NCBI RefSeq assembly: GCF_029277985.1
Contig: NZ_CP119546.1
Coordinates: forward strand, 2,790,001 to 2,854,000
Direction of reading: 5' to 3'
Origin: Providencia stuartii
Lineage (GTDB): Bacteria > Pseudomonadota > Gammaproteobacteria > Enterobacterales > Enterobacteriaceae
Length of the DNA: 64,000 nucleotides
Position numbers and translations under genes: made by a program. The notes beneath the pieces were generated by a model. It was given only the letters and a program-made list of their open reading frames with translations, was not told where the DNA came from and did not search any database. Below are positions 55,250 to 64,000 of this stretch, piece by piece (the first letter of the stretch is position 1; each line of letters opens with the position of its first letter).

Positions 55250-56566
55250 CTAATAAAGCCCGAGCACAGCACCAATGGCTAAAGTAAAGAAACTGAACAA
55301 CCAAATCCATCCGAATGAATAACGTAAATGACGTCCCATATCAATTCCTGCTAGCCCCATCGCAAGCCAAGCTGCTGGCGAGAATGGGCTCACAAATGTC
55401 CCCGCATTATTCCCAATCGCCATCGCATACACGACAGATGAAGGATCGACTCCAGCTGTTTCAGCAATTTGTTGAATGATCGGTAATAGCGCGAAATAAT
55501 ACGCGTCCGTACTGGTGAAAATATCCATCGGCACACCTAAAATTCCAACAAAAATATGAATTTTAGATACCCACTCTGTTGGCAATATTGCCGTTAAGTC
55601 TTCCGCGATAGATTTCAGCATGCCTCCCTCGGATAGAATTCCAAGAAACGCGCCAGCAGCTAAGATAATAGCGACCATGCCTAATGCCTGTGGAGCATGT
55701 TGTGATAACACCTTCATCTGATCTTTTGGATTAGGGAAGTTAACTAGCAAAGCTATCGATAAGGCGATCATAAAGACATACGGCGCCGAAAGTAGCCCAA
55801 AAGCAAGGCAAATCACGGAGGCTAGGATTAACCCGCCATTAATCCACGGTTTTTTCGGTTTATGAGTTTGTTCACTAATATCTGCCATCTGTTCATTTGC
55901 TGGCAACAAGGAATCCATCATGTATGGCGTAGTGCCTTTAGCGGCAGCGGCAGCAATACGACGTTTTTCACGTACTCCCATTAGTGCAGCGAAAACGGCA
56001 GCACCAGCCATGCCAATGATTTGTACTGGAATTAAACTCTGCCATAACGTTGCCGCATCAATACCTGTTACCGCCGAAGCGCGTCCCAATGGGCCTCCCC
56101 ACGGCACCATATTCATAATCCCCATGCTGGCACACATCAATAGCAGCATTAAGTAAGGGCTCATGCCAAGCTGCCGATATAGTGGCAGTAACGCAGGGAT
56201 AATAATTAAGAAAGTCGCAGCCCCTGAGCCATCTAAGTGTACGAGGCCCGCAATTAATGTGGTCATAACACAGACAATAATGACATTGCCTCGCGTCATT
56301 TTAACCATCAAACGAATCAGCGGATCAAAAATATGCAGATCCTTCATCAAACTAAAGAATAAAATGGCGAACAAGAACATCGCAGCCACTTTGGAAACTT
56401 TATTAATGCCGCTTTCAAAAAAAGTCGATATTTCTGCTATTGAATATCCCGCAATTAATGCGCCGATAAAGGGGATACATGACATAGCAATGATAGGGCT
56501 AACTTTGCGCATCATCAGTAGGGTGACGATAGAAAGAATGATCAAGATACCAATAATTGTTAACAC
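55250..56566 (-). CDS. CitMHS family citrate-metal transporter
   Basis: The 438-residue protein has about 12 membrane segments and the CitMHS pattern: ISTFFESGINKVSKVAAMFL, MTTLIAGLVHLDGSGAATFL, the NMVPWGGPLGRASAV motif, DIFTSTDAYYFALLPI and IGNNAGTFVSPFSPAAWLA. The family takes up citrate complexed with Mg2+ or other divalent metals by proton symport. It starts at GTG (56566) with AAGGAA eight bases before it. The locus is near, but not within, the cit operon and on the other strand, so it is a second citrate entry route with separate control. Confidence 0.9.
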   Translation of the reverse strand: MLTIIGILIILSIVTLLMMRKVSPIIAMSCIPFIGALIAGYSIAEISTFFESGINKVSKVAAMFLFAILFFSLMKDLHIFDPLIRLMVKMTRGNVIIVCVMTTLIAGLVHLDGSGAATFLIIIPALLPLYRQLGMSPYLMLLLMCASMGIMNMVPWGGPLGRASAVTGIDAATLWQSLIPVQIIGMAGAAVFAALMGVREKRRIAAAAAKGTTPYMMDSLLPANEQMADISEQTHKPKKPWINGGLILASVICLAFGLLSAPYVFMIALSIALLVNFPNPKDQMKVLSQHAPQALGMVAIILAAGAFLGILSEGGMLKSIAEDLTAILPTEWVSKIHIFVGILGVPMDIFTSTDAYYFALLPIIQQIAETAGVDPSSVVYAMAIGNNAGTFVSPFSPAAWLAMGLAGIDMGRHLRYSFGWIWLFSFFTLAIGAVLGLY

Positions 56567-57171
56567 ATTGAGTTCCTTATTAGAATTATATTTTCAGGTG
56601 AATATTAAAAATTAAATATACTTAAAATGTGTATTGATTTATTTCATTGTTTAATTTCAATCGTGAGACATTTATTTTTAATATGCTCAAGTAAACACAT
56701 CTACCTATCAGCTCTTATATAAATCAAAATTCAATTTCGCAAGTGTCATTTGTCTTTTTTGCGGAATAAATGATGATAAATCAACAAGTAAAATTAGCAT
56801 TTAAAATAAAAAAACAGATAAAAAATCTATTAACTCCATTAAAACCATTAATGAAAATTAACGCCAATTAGATTTGTTTTTTATTTATTTAATTGCTAAG
56901 CTAGCGAATATCAGACAGTAATTATTTTAAATTATTAAATCAGTTTATATTTTCTATTTTTTTTTAGCTTTTTTGTTTTCAAATCACCGGTGAGAAGCAG
57001 GAAATTATACTTTTTCACTTAACACTCAAATTTATACTTATTCACTTGCATTATTCCGTTATTACTAGCGCGAGATCATGGATAGGATAAAACCACATGA
57101 ACAGCACAGAATAAGACTAAACTTATGAGTACTATAGACAAATGACTCACGACCACTAAGGAACAAGACAA
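56567..57171. other. Intergenic region between divergent CitMHS and OYE genes
   Basis: These 605 AT-rich bases lie between divergent genes and should contain both promoters. I find no convincing small gene, RNA or strong dyad. Confidence 0.3.
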
Positions 57172-58263
57172 ATGAGCTTCCTATTTTCTCCCGCCTCTCT
57201 TGGGCAGGTCTCCTTAAATAACAGGATCATTGTTCCACCAATGTGCCAATATTCTGCTACCGATGGCATGCCAACAGCTTGGCATAATGCCCACTATATG
57301 AACCTTGCCTTGTCAGGGGCTGCTTTAGTCATTATTGAAGCCAGTGCAGTGACGCCTGTAGGACGCATTACCTATAAAGACTTAGGTCTGTGGAATGATG
57401 AACAAGCCGATGCATTAAAAAAAATGTTAGAAGATATCAGGCAGTTTGCTGATGCACGCTTAGGAATTCAACTCGCTCATGCAGGTAGAAAAGCCTCTTC
57501 CGACCTTCCTTGGCTTGGCGGTCAAAGTTTAGCCAAAGAACAACCGCATGGTTGGCAGACAGTGTCTGCATCCAATTTACCTTTTGGTCATGCACATCCA
57601 CCGCGTGAACTCAGTCAACAAGAGATCACTGAAACAGTACAACATTTTGTCGATGCCGCTAAACGCGCGGAATATGCTGGGTTTGACGTTATTGAAATTC
57701 ATGCGGCACACGGTTATTTATTGCATCAATTCTTATCCCCATTATCAAATACACGACAAGATGAATACGGCGGTAGTTTTACTCATCGTAGCCGTTTATT
57801 AATTGATGTTTTTCGGGAAGTCAGAGAGGCCATTAGCCCTAATATTGCTGTTGGTGTAAGGATCTCAGCAACGGACTGGGTTGATGGTGGCTGGAATGTG
57901 CCTGAATCCATTGAACTTAGCGAATTATTGGAAGAATTAGGTTGCGACTATATCCATGTTTCTTCCGGTGGGTTATCTGAACAACAACAGATCCCAATCA
58001 GCCCAAATTACCAAGTCCCACTTGCTCAAGCGATCAATGAGCATACCTTTATGCCTGTTATCGCGGTTGGTTTAATTACGGAGCCTGCTCAGGCAGAAGC
58101 CATTATTGCAACAGGGCAAGCTGATTTTGTTTCGATCGGCCGAGGAATGTTGTTTGACCCACGTTGGCCATGGCATGCAGCGACACAATTAGCAGAACAC
58201 ATCAAAGTCGCCCCACAATATTTGCGAAGTGCGCCACATCAATTTAAGCAATTATTTAGCTAA
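57172..58263 (+). CDS. NADH:flavin oxidoreductase, Old Yellow Enzyme (YqjM/XenA class)
   Basis: The 363-residue FMN enzyme reduces activated C=C bonds of enones and similar electrophiles with NAD(P)H. It is a TIM barrel with VPPMCQYSA at the N-terminus, where the Cys and Tyr are markers of the YqjM/XenA class. It has IQLAHAGRKAS (flavin), DVIEIHAAHGYLLHQFLSP (His-Ala-Ala-His substrate pair) and a C-terminal VSIGRGMLFDPRWPWHAA (phosphate loop). AAGGA precedes the ATG. Single gene, ended by a long stem-loop. Confidence 0.93.
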   Translation: MSFLFSPASLGQVSLNNRIIVPPMCQYSATDGMPTAWHNAHYMNLALSGAALVIIEASAVTPVGRITYKDLGLWNDEQADALKKMLEDIRQFADARLGIQLAHAGRKASSDLPWLGGQSLAKEQPHGWQTVSASNLPFGHAHPPRELSQQEITETVQHFVDAAKRAEYAGFDVIEIHAAHGYLLHQFLSPLSNTRQDEYGGSFTHRSRLLIDVFREVREAISPNIAVGVRISATDWVDGGWNVPESIELSELLEELGCDYIHVSSGGLSEQQQIPISPNYQVPLAQAINEHTFMPVIAVGLITEPAQAEAIIATGQADFVSIGRGMLFDPRWPWHAATQLAEHIKVAPQYLRSAPHQFKQLFS

Positions 58264-58271
58264 AAAAGAAG

Positions 58272-58310
58272 CAATCACAGCGGTAGATGATTTAACCGCC
58301 GCTGTGATTG
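58272..58310. terminator. Long stem-loop between convergent OYE and lipoprotein genes
   Basis: CAATCACAGCGG pairs perfectly with CCGCTGTGATTG (12 bp) around 15 bases, within the 54 bp between the stop codons. It lacks a T-run but is well placed as a shared 3' end element. Confidence 0.6.
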
Positions 58311-58317
58311 ACGCTAA

Positions 58318-58638
58318 TTAACGCTCAGCCTGCGTGCACTGATTAACAAATTCAATCATTGATTTTTGGAAATCAGATTCAGCGGTTGCTGATTTCGCTA
58401 ATTCACCTTCAATACGTTTGAACTCTTTCAAACCATATTTTTCGATAGTCTTATCATAGGCACAACCACAGATAGCACTAATAGCATCTGCGGTTTCACC
58501 GGCTGGGCTACCGGATGCTTTTACACAATCATTCACAAAACTTGCTTTATATTCAGCAATTTCCGCTTTATCATCCGAACATGCTGCCAATAAAGTCATA
58601 ACGCCTGCCATACCCAAAACTAATGCGATCTTTTTCAT
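58318..58638 (-). CDS. Small lipoprotein, unknown function
   Basis: The 106-residue product has a lipoprotein signal peptide with lipobox LLAAC (Cys20) followed by SDD; an Asp at +3 is compatible with outer-membrane sorting (inner-membrane retention is usually Asp at +2, and here +2 is Ser). The mature part has four further cysteines (near 38, 57, 59 and 101) that could form two disulfides (NDCVKAS, ICGCAYDK, FVNQC). No named family recognised. Ends in the stem-loop shared with the OYE gene. Confidence 0.8.
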   Translation of the reverse strand: MKKIALVLGMAGVMTLLAACSDDKAEIAEYKASFVNDCVKASGSPAGETADAISAICGCAYDKTIEKYGLKEFKRIEGELAKSATAESDFQKSMIEFVNQCTQAER

Positions 58639-58797
58639 CTTTAGCCTATTATAAATTTAGTTTGCATTACGATTAATCTAAAAAACCAAATGAGAAAATC
58701 ATATTTAGATTAATTCCCCATACCTTTTACATGTGAATAATAATAGCTGCTTTAGATTAAAAAATCTCTAGTATAAAGGCTATTTTTCATTGCCGTC

Positions 58798-59670
58798 TTA
58801 TTTCGATAATAAGCGAAAAGAGCGCCATCGATAATAAAACAATGCGCTTAAAATAAGAATACAGCCTAAAATTTGGATGGCAGGCATTCTCTCATGATAC
58901 CAAATAGCGGCAACAAATACCGTCATAACAGGCTCGAGTATCATAATGATCGCAGCATTTGCAGCAGTCGTATTTTTTTGTCCAATTAACTGCAAAATAA
59001 ATCGTAAACTCGTTGCAATCACCACACTTGCGATAAACCACATTAAGGTCGATGTGGCTATCGTTGTAGGCCACTCTTCTAAAAAGAAAGACAACATTAG
59101 CCCAACGATACCTGTACAAGCTAATTGAATGGTCGTTAGCGGTAAAATAGGCACACTGCGGGCATAAACACTGGTATAACAAAAGTAAATTGCTTGTACG
59201 ATTGCTGCGGCTAAAAACCAAAGTTGACTACTTTTAAATTGGATTTGCCCTTTAAATAGGGTCAAACAGGCAAGACCTAAGACTGCCACAGGTAGTGCTT
59301 GCCAAAAGTAACGTGTAGGACGAATTTTTAACAAAACCCATCCGACTAATGGCACAAATAGCATCGCTAAACTCATAATAAATGCCCCCTCACCTAATGA
59401 ATCGGTTGTCGCTACCGCATAAATCCATAAGACGAGGTTAAGAGCCATCCATCCTCCGGTCATTAAAATGCTCGGAATTTGCTGTAATTGAATTCGATTT
59501 CGTTTACCTAGGCAAAAAGGTAAGAGAATAACCGCTGCAAGTAAAAAACGGCTTCCGAGAAAAGCAAAGATTGGCATACCTTGCACGGACTCACGGGAAA
59601 ATACCCATCCCCATGCAGCAATAAAGGTAGTCAGCACTAAGAACACTTCCGCTTTTCTTTGTGGCTGCAT
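58798..59670 (-). CDS. EamA/DMT family permease
   Basis: The 290-residue protein has ten membrane segments in two EamA repeats. The first begins FLVLTTFIAAWGWVFSRE, and the second contains LWFLAAAIVQAIYFCYTSVY with the closing AAIIMILEPVMTVFVAAIWY typical of drug/metabolite transporters. Substrate unknown. AGGTAAAAT lies before the ATG. Transcribed alone, leftward. Confidence 0.87.
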   Translation of the reverse strand: MQPQRKAEVFLVLTTFIAAWGWVFSRESVQGMPIFAFLGSRFLLAAVILLPFCLGKRNRIQLQQIPSILMTGGWMALNLVLWIYAVATTDSLGEGAFIMSLAMLFVPLVGWVLLKIRPTRYFWQALPVAVLGLACLTLFKGQIQFKSSQLWFLAAAIVQAIYFCYTSVYARSVPILPLTTIQLACTGIVGLMLSFFLEEWPTTIATSTLMWFIASVVIATSLRFILQLIGQKNTTAANAAIIMILEPVMTVFVAAIWYHERMPAIQILGCILILSALFYYRWRSFRLLSK

Positions 59671-59978
59671 AATTTATTTTACCTATTGATTATGTTTATT
59701 AGTGATAATCATACTGCCTATATGTTTTATGCCAATCGATATTTTATATTCACAATCAAATAAGACCTTTATAGCAACAAAATTTCCTCTTTATAAATGA
59801 CTCGTCTCACCGAAGTTTGCTTTTTTCGTTGCCATCTCCTCTATTTCCTGTTTTTCATTTCGTAAATGAGGAAATCAGCTCTTTAATCCGTCAATTTTTC
59901 TCCTTTTTAAGCATGACATAATATCTTCAGTTTTATGCCAAGACGTGATCAAAACTATATTTGAAAAGGCGGGTCAAT

Positions 59979-60194
59979 ATGAGGAATATTCCTAAAAACG
60001 CGGATACCGATCCTGCGGCCGTTCAGAATATTAAGCGTGCTATTCAGGCTCGTAAATATGCGTATCCTGCGGAAATCAGTTTATTATGGAAAAACACAAG
60101 GGATTCATCATTCAACATCAGTTGGTCAAGCATTATGTTGACAGCTTGTTTAGTCAGTGCCCTGTTAATATTACTGATTAATTATTTGCTGTAA
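59979..60194 (+). CDS. Small single-span membrane protein, unknown
   Basis: From the ATG at 59979, with AAAGGCGGG upstream, the product is 71 residues: a polar, basic N-terminus (NIPKNADTDPAAVQNIKRAI) and one C-terminal membrane helix (SIMLTACLVSALLILLIN). The frame extends to a TTG at 59961. No family recognised. The downstream hairpin can end its transcript as well as that of the convergent DASS gene. Confidence 0.6.
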   Translation: MRNIPKNADTDPAAVQNIKRAIQARKYAYPAEISLLWKNTRDSSFNISWSSIMLTACLVSALLILLINYLL

Positions 60195-60204
60195 TTGTAT
60201 TATA

Positions 60205-60242
60205 AAAAAGCCCCCAGTAATTAGTGGTTCAACTACTGGGGG
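60205..60242 (-). terminator. Terminator after DASS permease gene
   Basis: CCCCCAGTA pairs with TACTGGGGG, followed leftward by CTTTTTTATA. It is the 3' end signal for the leftward permease gene, and lies just past the stop of the small rightward gene. Confidence 0.85.
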
Positions 60243-60278
60243 TCTCTTCAAAATGACCAAACTAATTCATTTAATTAA

Positions 60279-61751
60279 TCACCAATAACCTAAGAATTTC
60301 CACCAAACGCTACCTAAGCCGATCCAAATAATTAGGTTAACAACACTCATCACAAAACCGGCTTTCCACCATTCACCTAATGTTACATAACCAGAACCAA
60401 AAATAATCGGTGCCGTCCCTGTACCATAATGCGTTAATGACATCATTAACGAAGATGAGAATGCCAATGTTAATCCAAGTAACATTGGAGGTGCGCCAAG
60501 TGCTAATCCAGCAGCAAAGAAAGCACCAAACATCGCGGTAATATGCGCTGTTGTACTTGCAAAGAAATAGTGCGAATAAACATAAATTAGAACAAGTATT
60601 AAGGCTCCCGACGCCCAGCTCAGTCCCATATTATCAATCGAAGTTCCCACTGAGACAGACATCCATTTAATCAGCCCTAATTTACCAAGGAAGCTCGCCA
60701 TCATCACTAAAGCAGCAAACCAGACGACGGTATCCCAAGCGCCTTTATTTTTTAATACATCATCCCAATTTATTACGCCCGTTGAGAGTAAAATACCTAG
60801 CCCAATAAATGCTGCTGTTGTCGCATTAACACTGTAGCTTGGGCCAAATAACATTGCCGGTACCCCAGCCCACATTAACAGTAATAATACGAATACCCCG
60901 AGTGTAATAACTTCAGGTAATGAAATAGGGCCTAATTGCTGTAAACGCTCTTTGGCAAAGTTAGGCGCATCGGGTGTTGAGGTGATTTCAGGTTTATACA
61001 TGAAATAGATGACTAAAGGCATCAAAATTAATGAAACTAAAGCGGGCGCAAATGCTGCAATAGCCCACATTGACCATGTTAATTCACTCGCTCCCCCTGC
61101 TTCACTGACGATCAAACTGACAATGAGTGGGTTTGGTGCTGTCGCGGTAATAAACATTGCAGAAGTAATAGGGTTAATATTGTAGTTCACTAACGAGAGG
61201 TAACGACCTATTTTCCCAGAAGTACCATCATCCGCTTTAGAGCCAAAGCTATCAGCAATTGAGCGCATAATCGGGTGAATGATTCCCCCTCCTCGAGCAG
61301 TATTACTTGGCGTTACAGGAGCAAGTACTGTCTCAGCAATGGCAAGTGAATAAGCTATCCCCAACGTTTTTTTACCAAACAATGAAATAACATAATAACC
61401 AATTCTAGCGCCTAATCCGGTTTTATTTAAGCTCATAGAGACCATGATTGAAATACCAATTAGCCAAATCAGGTCATTAGAAAAACCACTTAATGCATCT
61501 GCAATCGCAGCCTTTGTTGAATTCGGATTAGTCACTCCCGTCACGGCGACTAACGCGATAGCAATAATAGACACACCACCTATTGGTAGTGCTTTACCAA
61601 TAATAGCGGCAATCGTACCAACGAATAGCGCTAATAAATGCCAAGCATTCGGATTAACGCCTTCCGGTACGGGGATAAGGAACCAAATAATGAGTGTGAT
61701 TGCAACTGCAATCAATGTAGGTATCGGTTTTAGAGGGGTCAGTTTATTCAT
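60279..61751 (-). CDS. DASS family dicarboxylate-type anion symporter
   Basis: The 490-residue protein has about 12 membrane segments and the DASS/SLC13 motifs APVTPSNTARGGGIIHPI (substrate SNT), the second-half SLTHYGTGTAPIIFG, and VINWDDVLKNKGAWDTVVWF. It resembles bacterial 2-oxoglutarate/malate, tartrate or succinate transporters more than YbhI. No linked enzyme gene shows the substrate; E. coli TtdT and CitT are only distant matches. Single-gene unit with a terminator 36 bp after the stop. Confidence 0.87.
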   Translation of the reverse strand: MNKLTPLKPIPTLIAVAITLIIWFLIPVPEGVNPNAWHLLALFVGTIAAIIGKALPIGGVSIIAIALVAVTGVTNPNSTKAAIADALSGFSNDLIWLIGISIMVSMSLNKTGLGARIGYYVISLFGKKTLGIAYSLAIAETVLAPVTPSNTARGGGIIHPIMRSIADSFGSKADDGTSGKIGRYLSLVNYNINPITSAMFITATAPNPLIVSLIVSEAGGASELTWSMWAIAAFAPALVSLILMPLVIYFMYKPEITSTPDAPNFAKERLQQLGPISLPEVITLGVFVLLLLMWAGVPAMLFGPSYSVNATTAAFIGLGILLSTGVINWDDVLKNKGAWDTVVWFAALVMMASFLGKLGLIKWMSVSVGTSIDNMGLSWASGALILVLIYVYSHYFFASTTAHITAMFGAFFAAGLALGAPPMLLGLTLAFSSSLMMSLTHYGTGTAPIIFGSGYVTLGEWWKAGFVMSVVNLIIWIGLGSVWWKFLGYW

Positions 61752-62439
61752 ATCAGGATATCCATACGAGTTTTAAAAATGGAAATAAAATTTTTTCTAG
61801 TCATATATTTTCTATCTTTGTAAACATGTTAGCGAAATATCTCTGCCAGACTTTGATCGTTATCATTGAGTTACTTAGTTTTACATATAAGAAACGATTT
61901 TAATTTAGTAACAGAATGTAATTCATGATTACAAAAAATATTGTTAACAATTAACAAGTAATTATCATAGAATTAACATATTCCTAATTGAGAAAATGAG
62001 ATGATTGGAGATAGCCATTTATAAGATCCTCCTTAATCTTTAAATTCATTTTCCCTCATAAAGAATATCGGCTTAATTATTAAAGCAATATAAAAGTGAA
62101 ACACCACAATATACAAAAAACCAGACTAATTTATATTAAAATTAACAAAAATGAAGGCTGAATCGAATTATTAATATAAACAGCTTTTATTATGAAATAA
62201 TCACATTAAATAAAAGACTTCAATCTTCATTTACTATAGTGTTCAAATAATAATCTCTTTGTACCTATTTTCTCTTTCATAATTTTGTTTCTCTTACCAT
62301 CATGATAATTAAGGTATGAAACTATTACTCTCTGCACTACAATTATCTGTTGATTGAATTTCATACCCTGTATGGCTATTTAATCTAACCTTAATCATGA
62401 ATATACTCCAAATAAACTCACGACTCTGAGGAAATATAA
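61752..62439. other. Intergenic region between DASS permease and cutA
   Basis: About 690 very AT-rich bases separate the two divergent genes. They must contain both promoters. I could not find a supported gene, RNA or clear regulatory dyad. Confidence 0.3.
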
Positions 62440-62787
62440 ATGACAAAAAATGATGTTAGTTATGATAAAGAACAACAGCCTTGTATTATTTTATGCACGA
62501 CGAATAGCCAAAACAATGCCATCAAAATTGCTCAGCAATTATTAGATAAACGGTTAGCGGCATGTGTCTCTTTGCTACCCGAGATAACATCGATATATCA
62601 ATGGAAAAACACGATCGAACAAGATAAAGAAATAATGTTATTCATTAAATCTACGCATAAAAATCAGCCTGAATTATTCGCTGCCATCAAGGAAATTCAC
62701 CCATACGAAACCCCAGAGTTGATTAGCCTAGATTTAGATAAAATCGATAGCCGTTATCTAGAGTGGTTAATAAAAGCGGTAAAATGA
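62440..62787 (+). CDS. cutA: Divalent-cation tolerance protein CutA
   Basis: The 115-residue product (E. coli 112) has the CutA core: CIILCTTNSQNNAIKIAQQL, RLAACVSLLPEITSIYQW, then DKEIMLFIKST and IHPYETPELISL (the conserved HPYxTPE). CutA1 forms very stable cytoplasmic trimers; it was linked to copper tolerance but its molecular job is unsettled. GAGGAAA precedes the ATG. In E. coli it precedes dsbD; here dsbD is not adjacent. Confidence 0.95.
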   Translation: MTKNDVSYDKEQQPCIILCTTNSQNNAIKIAQQLLDKRLAACVSLLPEITSIYQWKNTIEQDKEIMLFIKSTHKNQPELFAAIKEIHPYETPELISLDLDKIDSRYLEWLIKAVK

Positions 62788-62923
62788 ACCAATAATCATC
62801 CTAAATAGTGAGTAAGCTCTCAATATTTCAATCACATCTCTCATTATCTAAGGGTAAACAACTGGTCAGCTCTGGTAAGTAAAAAATTAATGTTATACAG
62901 AAGTTCTCGTTTTCGATTTATTT

Positions 62924-62947
62924 GCCCTCTTTTAGGAGGGCTTTTTT
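62924..62947 (+). terminator. Terminator 3' of cutA
   Basis: GCCCTC pairs with GAGGGC around a short loop, followed by six T residues. It lies about 135 bp past the cutA stop, an unusually long 3' region. Confidence 0.85.
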
Positions 62948-62976
62948 ATCCTATTAAAACATATCAATAAAAGTAT

Positions 62977-63004
62977 AAAAAAGACCCTCATTTAAAGAGG
63001 GGTC
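62977..63004 (-). terminator. Distal leftward terminator after betA
   Basis: Leftward, GACCCCTC pairs with GAGGGTC (one bulge) and is followed by six T residues. It is the second of two leftward terminators after betA. Confidence 0.75.
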
Positions 63005-63081
63005 ACTTGAAAATCAACGGAGTTAAATAAGTAACTTCACCTACTGTGATATACGCTTATTTTTACTGTTCAATAAAACAA

Positions 63082-63103
63082 GAAACCCCCAATAAATCGG
63101 GGG
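63082..63103 (-). terminator. Proximal terminator after betA
   Basis: CCCCCGATTTATTGGGGG forms a 5-bp GC stem, followed leftward by TTTCTTGTTTT, about 20 bp past the betA stop. Confidence 0.78.
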
Positions 63104-63124
63104 CGAAAATAAAATGAATGATGA

Positions 63125-64000
63125 TTAAATTTGGCGTACAGGCGTATCACCTGCAACATAGTAGTCTGCTTGGCTCGCAGGTAACGGCTCACGACCACGG
63201 ATTTTATCCGCCATCTTTTCAGCTATCATGATGGTTGTTGCATTCAAATTACCCGTGATAATCAGCGGCATAATTGATGCATCAATTATCCTGAGATTTT
63301 CGAGTCCATGAACCCGACCTGCACCGTCAACAACGGCCATTTCATCATATCCCATCTTGCATGAACCACAGGGATGAAATGCTGTTTCAGCACGTTCACG
63401 CACAAATGCATCCAGCTCTTCATCCGTTTGGATATGCTTACCAGGGCTAATTTCTTTACCTCGATAAGGATCCAGTGCTGGCTGTGCCATGATTTCACGT
63501 GTAATACGAATGGCTGCGCGGAACTCTTCCCAATCCTGTTCACTGGACATGTAGTTGAACAAAATACTAGGGTGCTGATAAGGATCCGTGGATTTTAATC
63601 TTACACGACCACGGCTAGGTGAACGCATCGACCCAACGTGTGCTTGGAAGCCATGCACATTTACAGCATTACTGCCGTTATAGTTAATGGCTACAGGTAA
63701 GAAGTGAAATTGAATATTTGGCCACGCAAATTTATCGCTGGTACGAATAAATCCGCCAGCTTCAAATTGGTTACTGGCACCAATCCCCGTACCTTTAAAT
63801 AACCATTCAGCACCAATTGCGGGTTGGTTATACCACTTTAATGCTGGATAGAGAGATACAGGCTGCTTACATTCATACTGCAAATACATTTCCAGATGAT
63901 CTTGTAAATTTTGCCCTACTCCCGGTAAGACATGTACAGCAGGAATATTAAACTCTTGCAGAACATCTTCAGGCCCAACCCCCGAACGTTGCAAAATTTG
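63125..64000 (-). CDS. betA: Choline dehydrogenase, C-terminal part (cut by right edge)
   Basis: BetA is the membrane-associated FAD enzyme of the GMC family that oxidises choline to betaine aldehyde, and further to glycine betaine, for osmoprotection. About 291 C-terminal residues of roughly 555 are present. The first residues, [10 protein letters not shown], are the second GMC signature region; then [20 protein letters not shown], the active-site [12 protein letters not shown] (catalytic His) and a final [18 protein letters not shown]. The reading frame is open into the right edge. The rest of the bet locus should lie to the right. Two terminators follow it. Confidence 0.96.
   Translation of the reverse strand, partial: QILQRSGVGPEDVLQEFNIPAVHVLPGVGQNLQDHLEMYLQYECKQPVSLYPALKWYNQPAIGAEWLFKGTGIGASNQFEAGGFIRTSDKFAWPNIQFHFLPVAINYNGSNAVNVHGFQAHVGSMRSPSRGRVRLKSTDPYQHPSILFNYMSSEQDWEEFRAAIRITREIMAQPALDPYRGKEISPGKHIQTDEELDAFVRERAETAFHPCGSCKMGYDEMAVVDGAGRVHGLENLRIIDASIMPLIITGNLNATTIMIAEKMADKIRGREPLPASQADYYVAGDTPVRQI

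Noticed and set aside
56163..56615. A 150-codon frame antisense to the CitMHS gene
   Set aside because: The antisense of a membrane protein gene commonly stays open; no family or start signal supports it.

Overview
The window is chromosomal DNA of a low-GC enterobacterium. The order uvrY-uvrC-pgsA-tRNA(Gly, Cys, Leu), the DpiBA/citrate lyase locus, dtpA, pepT, psiE, cutA and betA all point to Enterobacterales. The AT-rich intergenic DNA and degree of divergence from E. coli fit Providencia or a close Morganellaceae relative; that genus call is inference, not proof.

Positions 1 to about 22,660 are most of a P2-family (Peduovirus-like) prophage, cut by the left edge. In order it holds: a P-loop ATPase cargo gene in the spot where P2 carries tin/old; a P2-like cos sequence; leftward portal and terminase genes (Q, P); the rightward head genes O N M L and tail gene X; a holin, endolysin and nested spanin lysis cassette; tail genes R S; baseplate and fibre genes V W J I H G; an antisense small gene at the P2 Z/fun position; sheath, tube, chaperone (with an E/E' -1 frameshift), tape measure, U and D; and ogr. 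Matching TGTTGT/ACAACA dyads upstream of P, O, V and FI look like Ogr-activated late promoters. The prophage ends beside the 3' end of a tRNA-Leu(UAA) gene, near 11-bp tandem repeats that resemble integrase arm sites. The integrase, repressor and replication genes lie outside the window.

Positions 22,727 to 44,590 are mostly core genes: three tRNAs, pgsA, uvrC and a uvrY whose receiver has lost its phosphoacceptor Asp; a pepT-abgT operon; psiE; a broken GFA-family gene; a DUF2339-DUF3999 membrane pair; an AEC transporter; a class II fructose-bisphosphatase; dtpA; a possible orphan sRNA; a Sel1-repeat protein; and the citrate two-component system DpiBA.

Positions 44,956 to 53,077 are a rightward run, citC-D-E-F-X-G followed by ybhI-ybhH: citrate lyase with its activation enzymes, then a tricarboxylate-type DASS permease and a PrpF-family isomerase. 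DpiBA, divergent from citC, is the likely regulator. Next comes a leftward two-gene RNA-repair cassette, an RNA ligase followed by an HD-phosphoesterase/polynucleotide kinase fusion, the most distinctive accessory element in the host DNA. A CitMHS transporter, an Old Yellow Enzyme, a small lipoprotein, an EamA permease, a small membrane protein, another DASS permease, cutA and the 3' part of betA complete the window.
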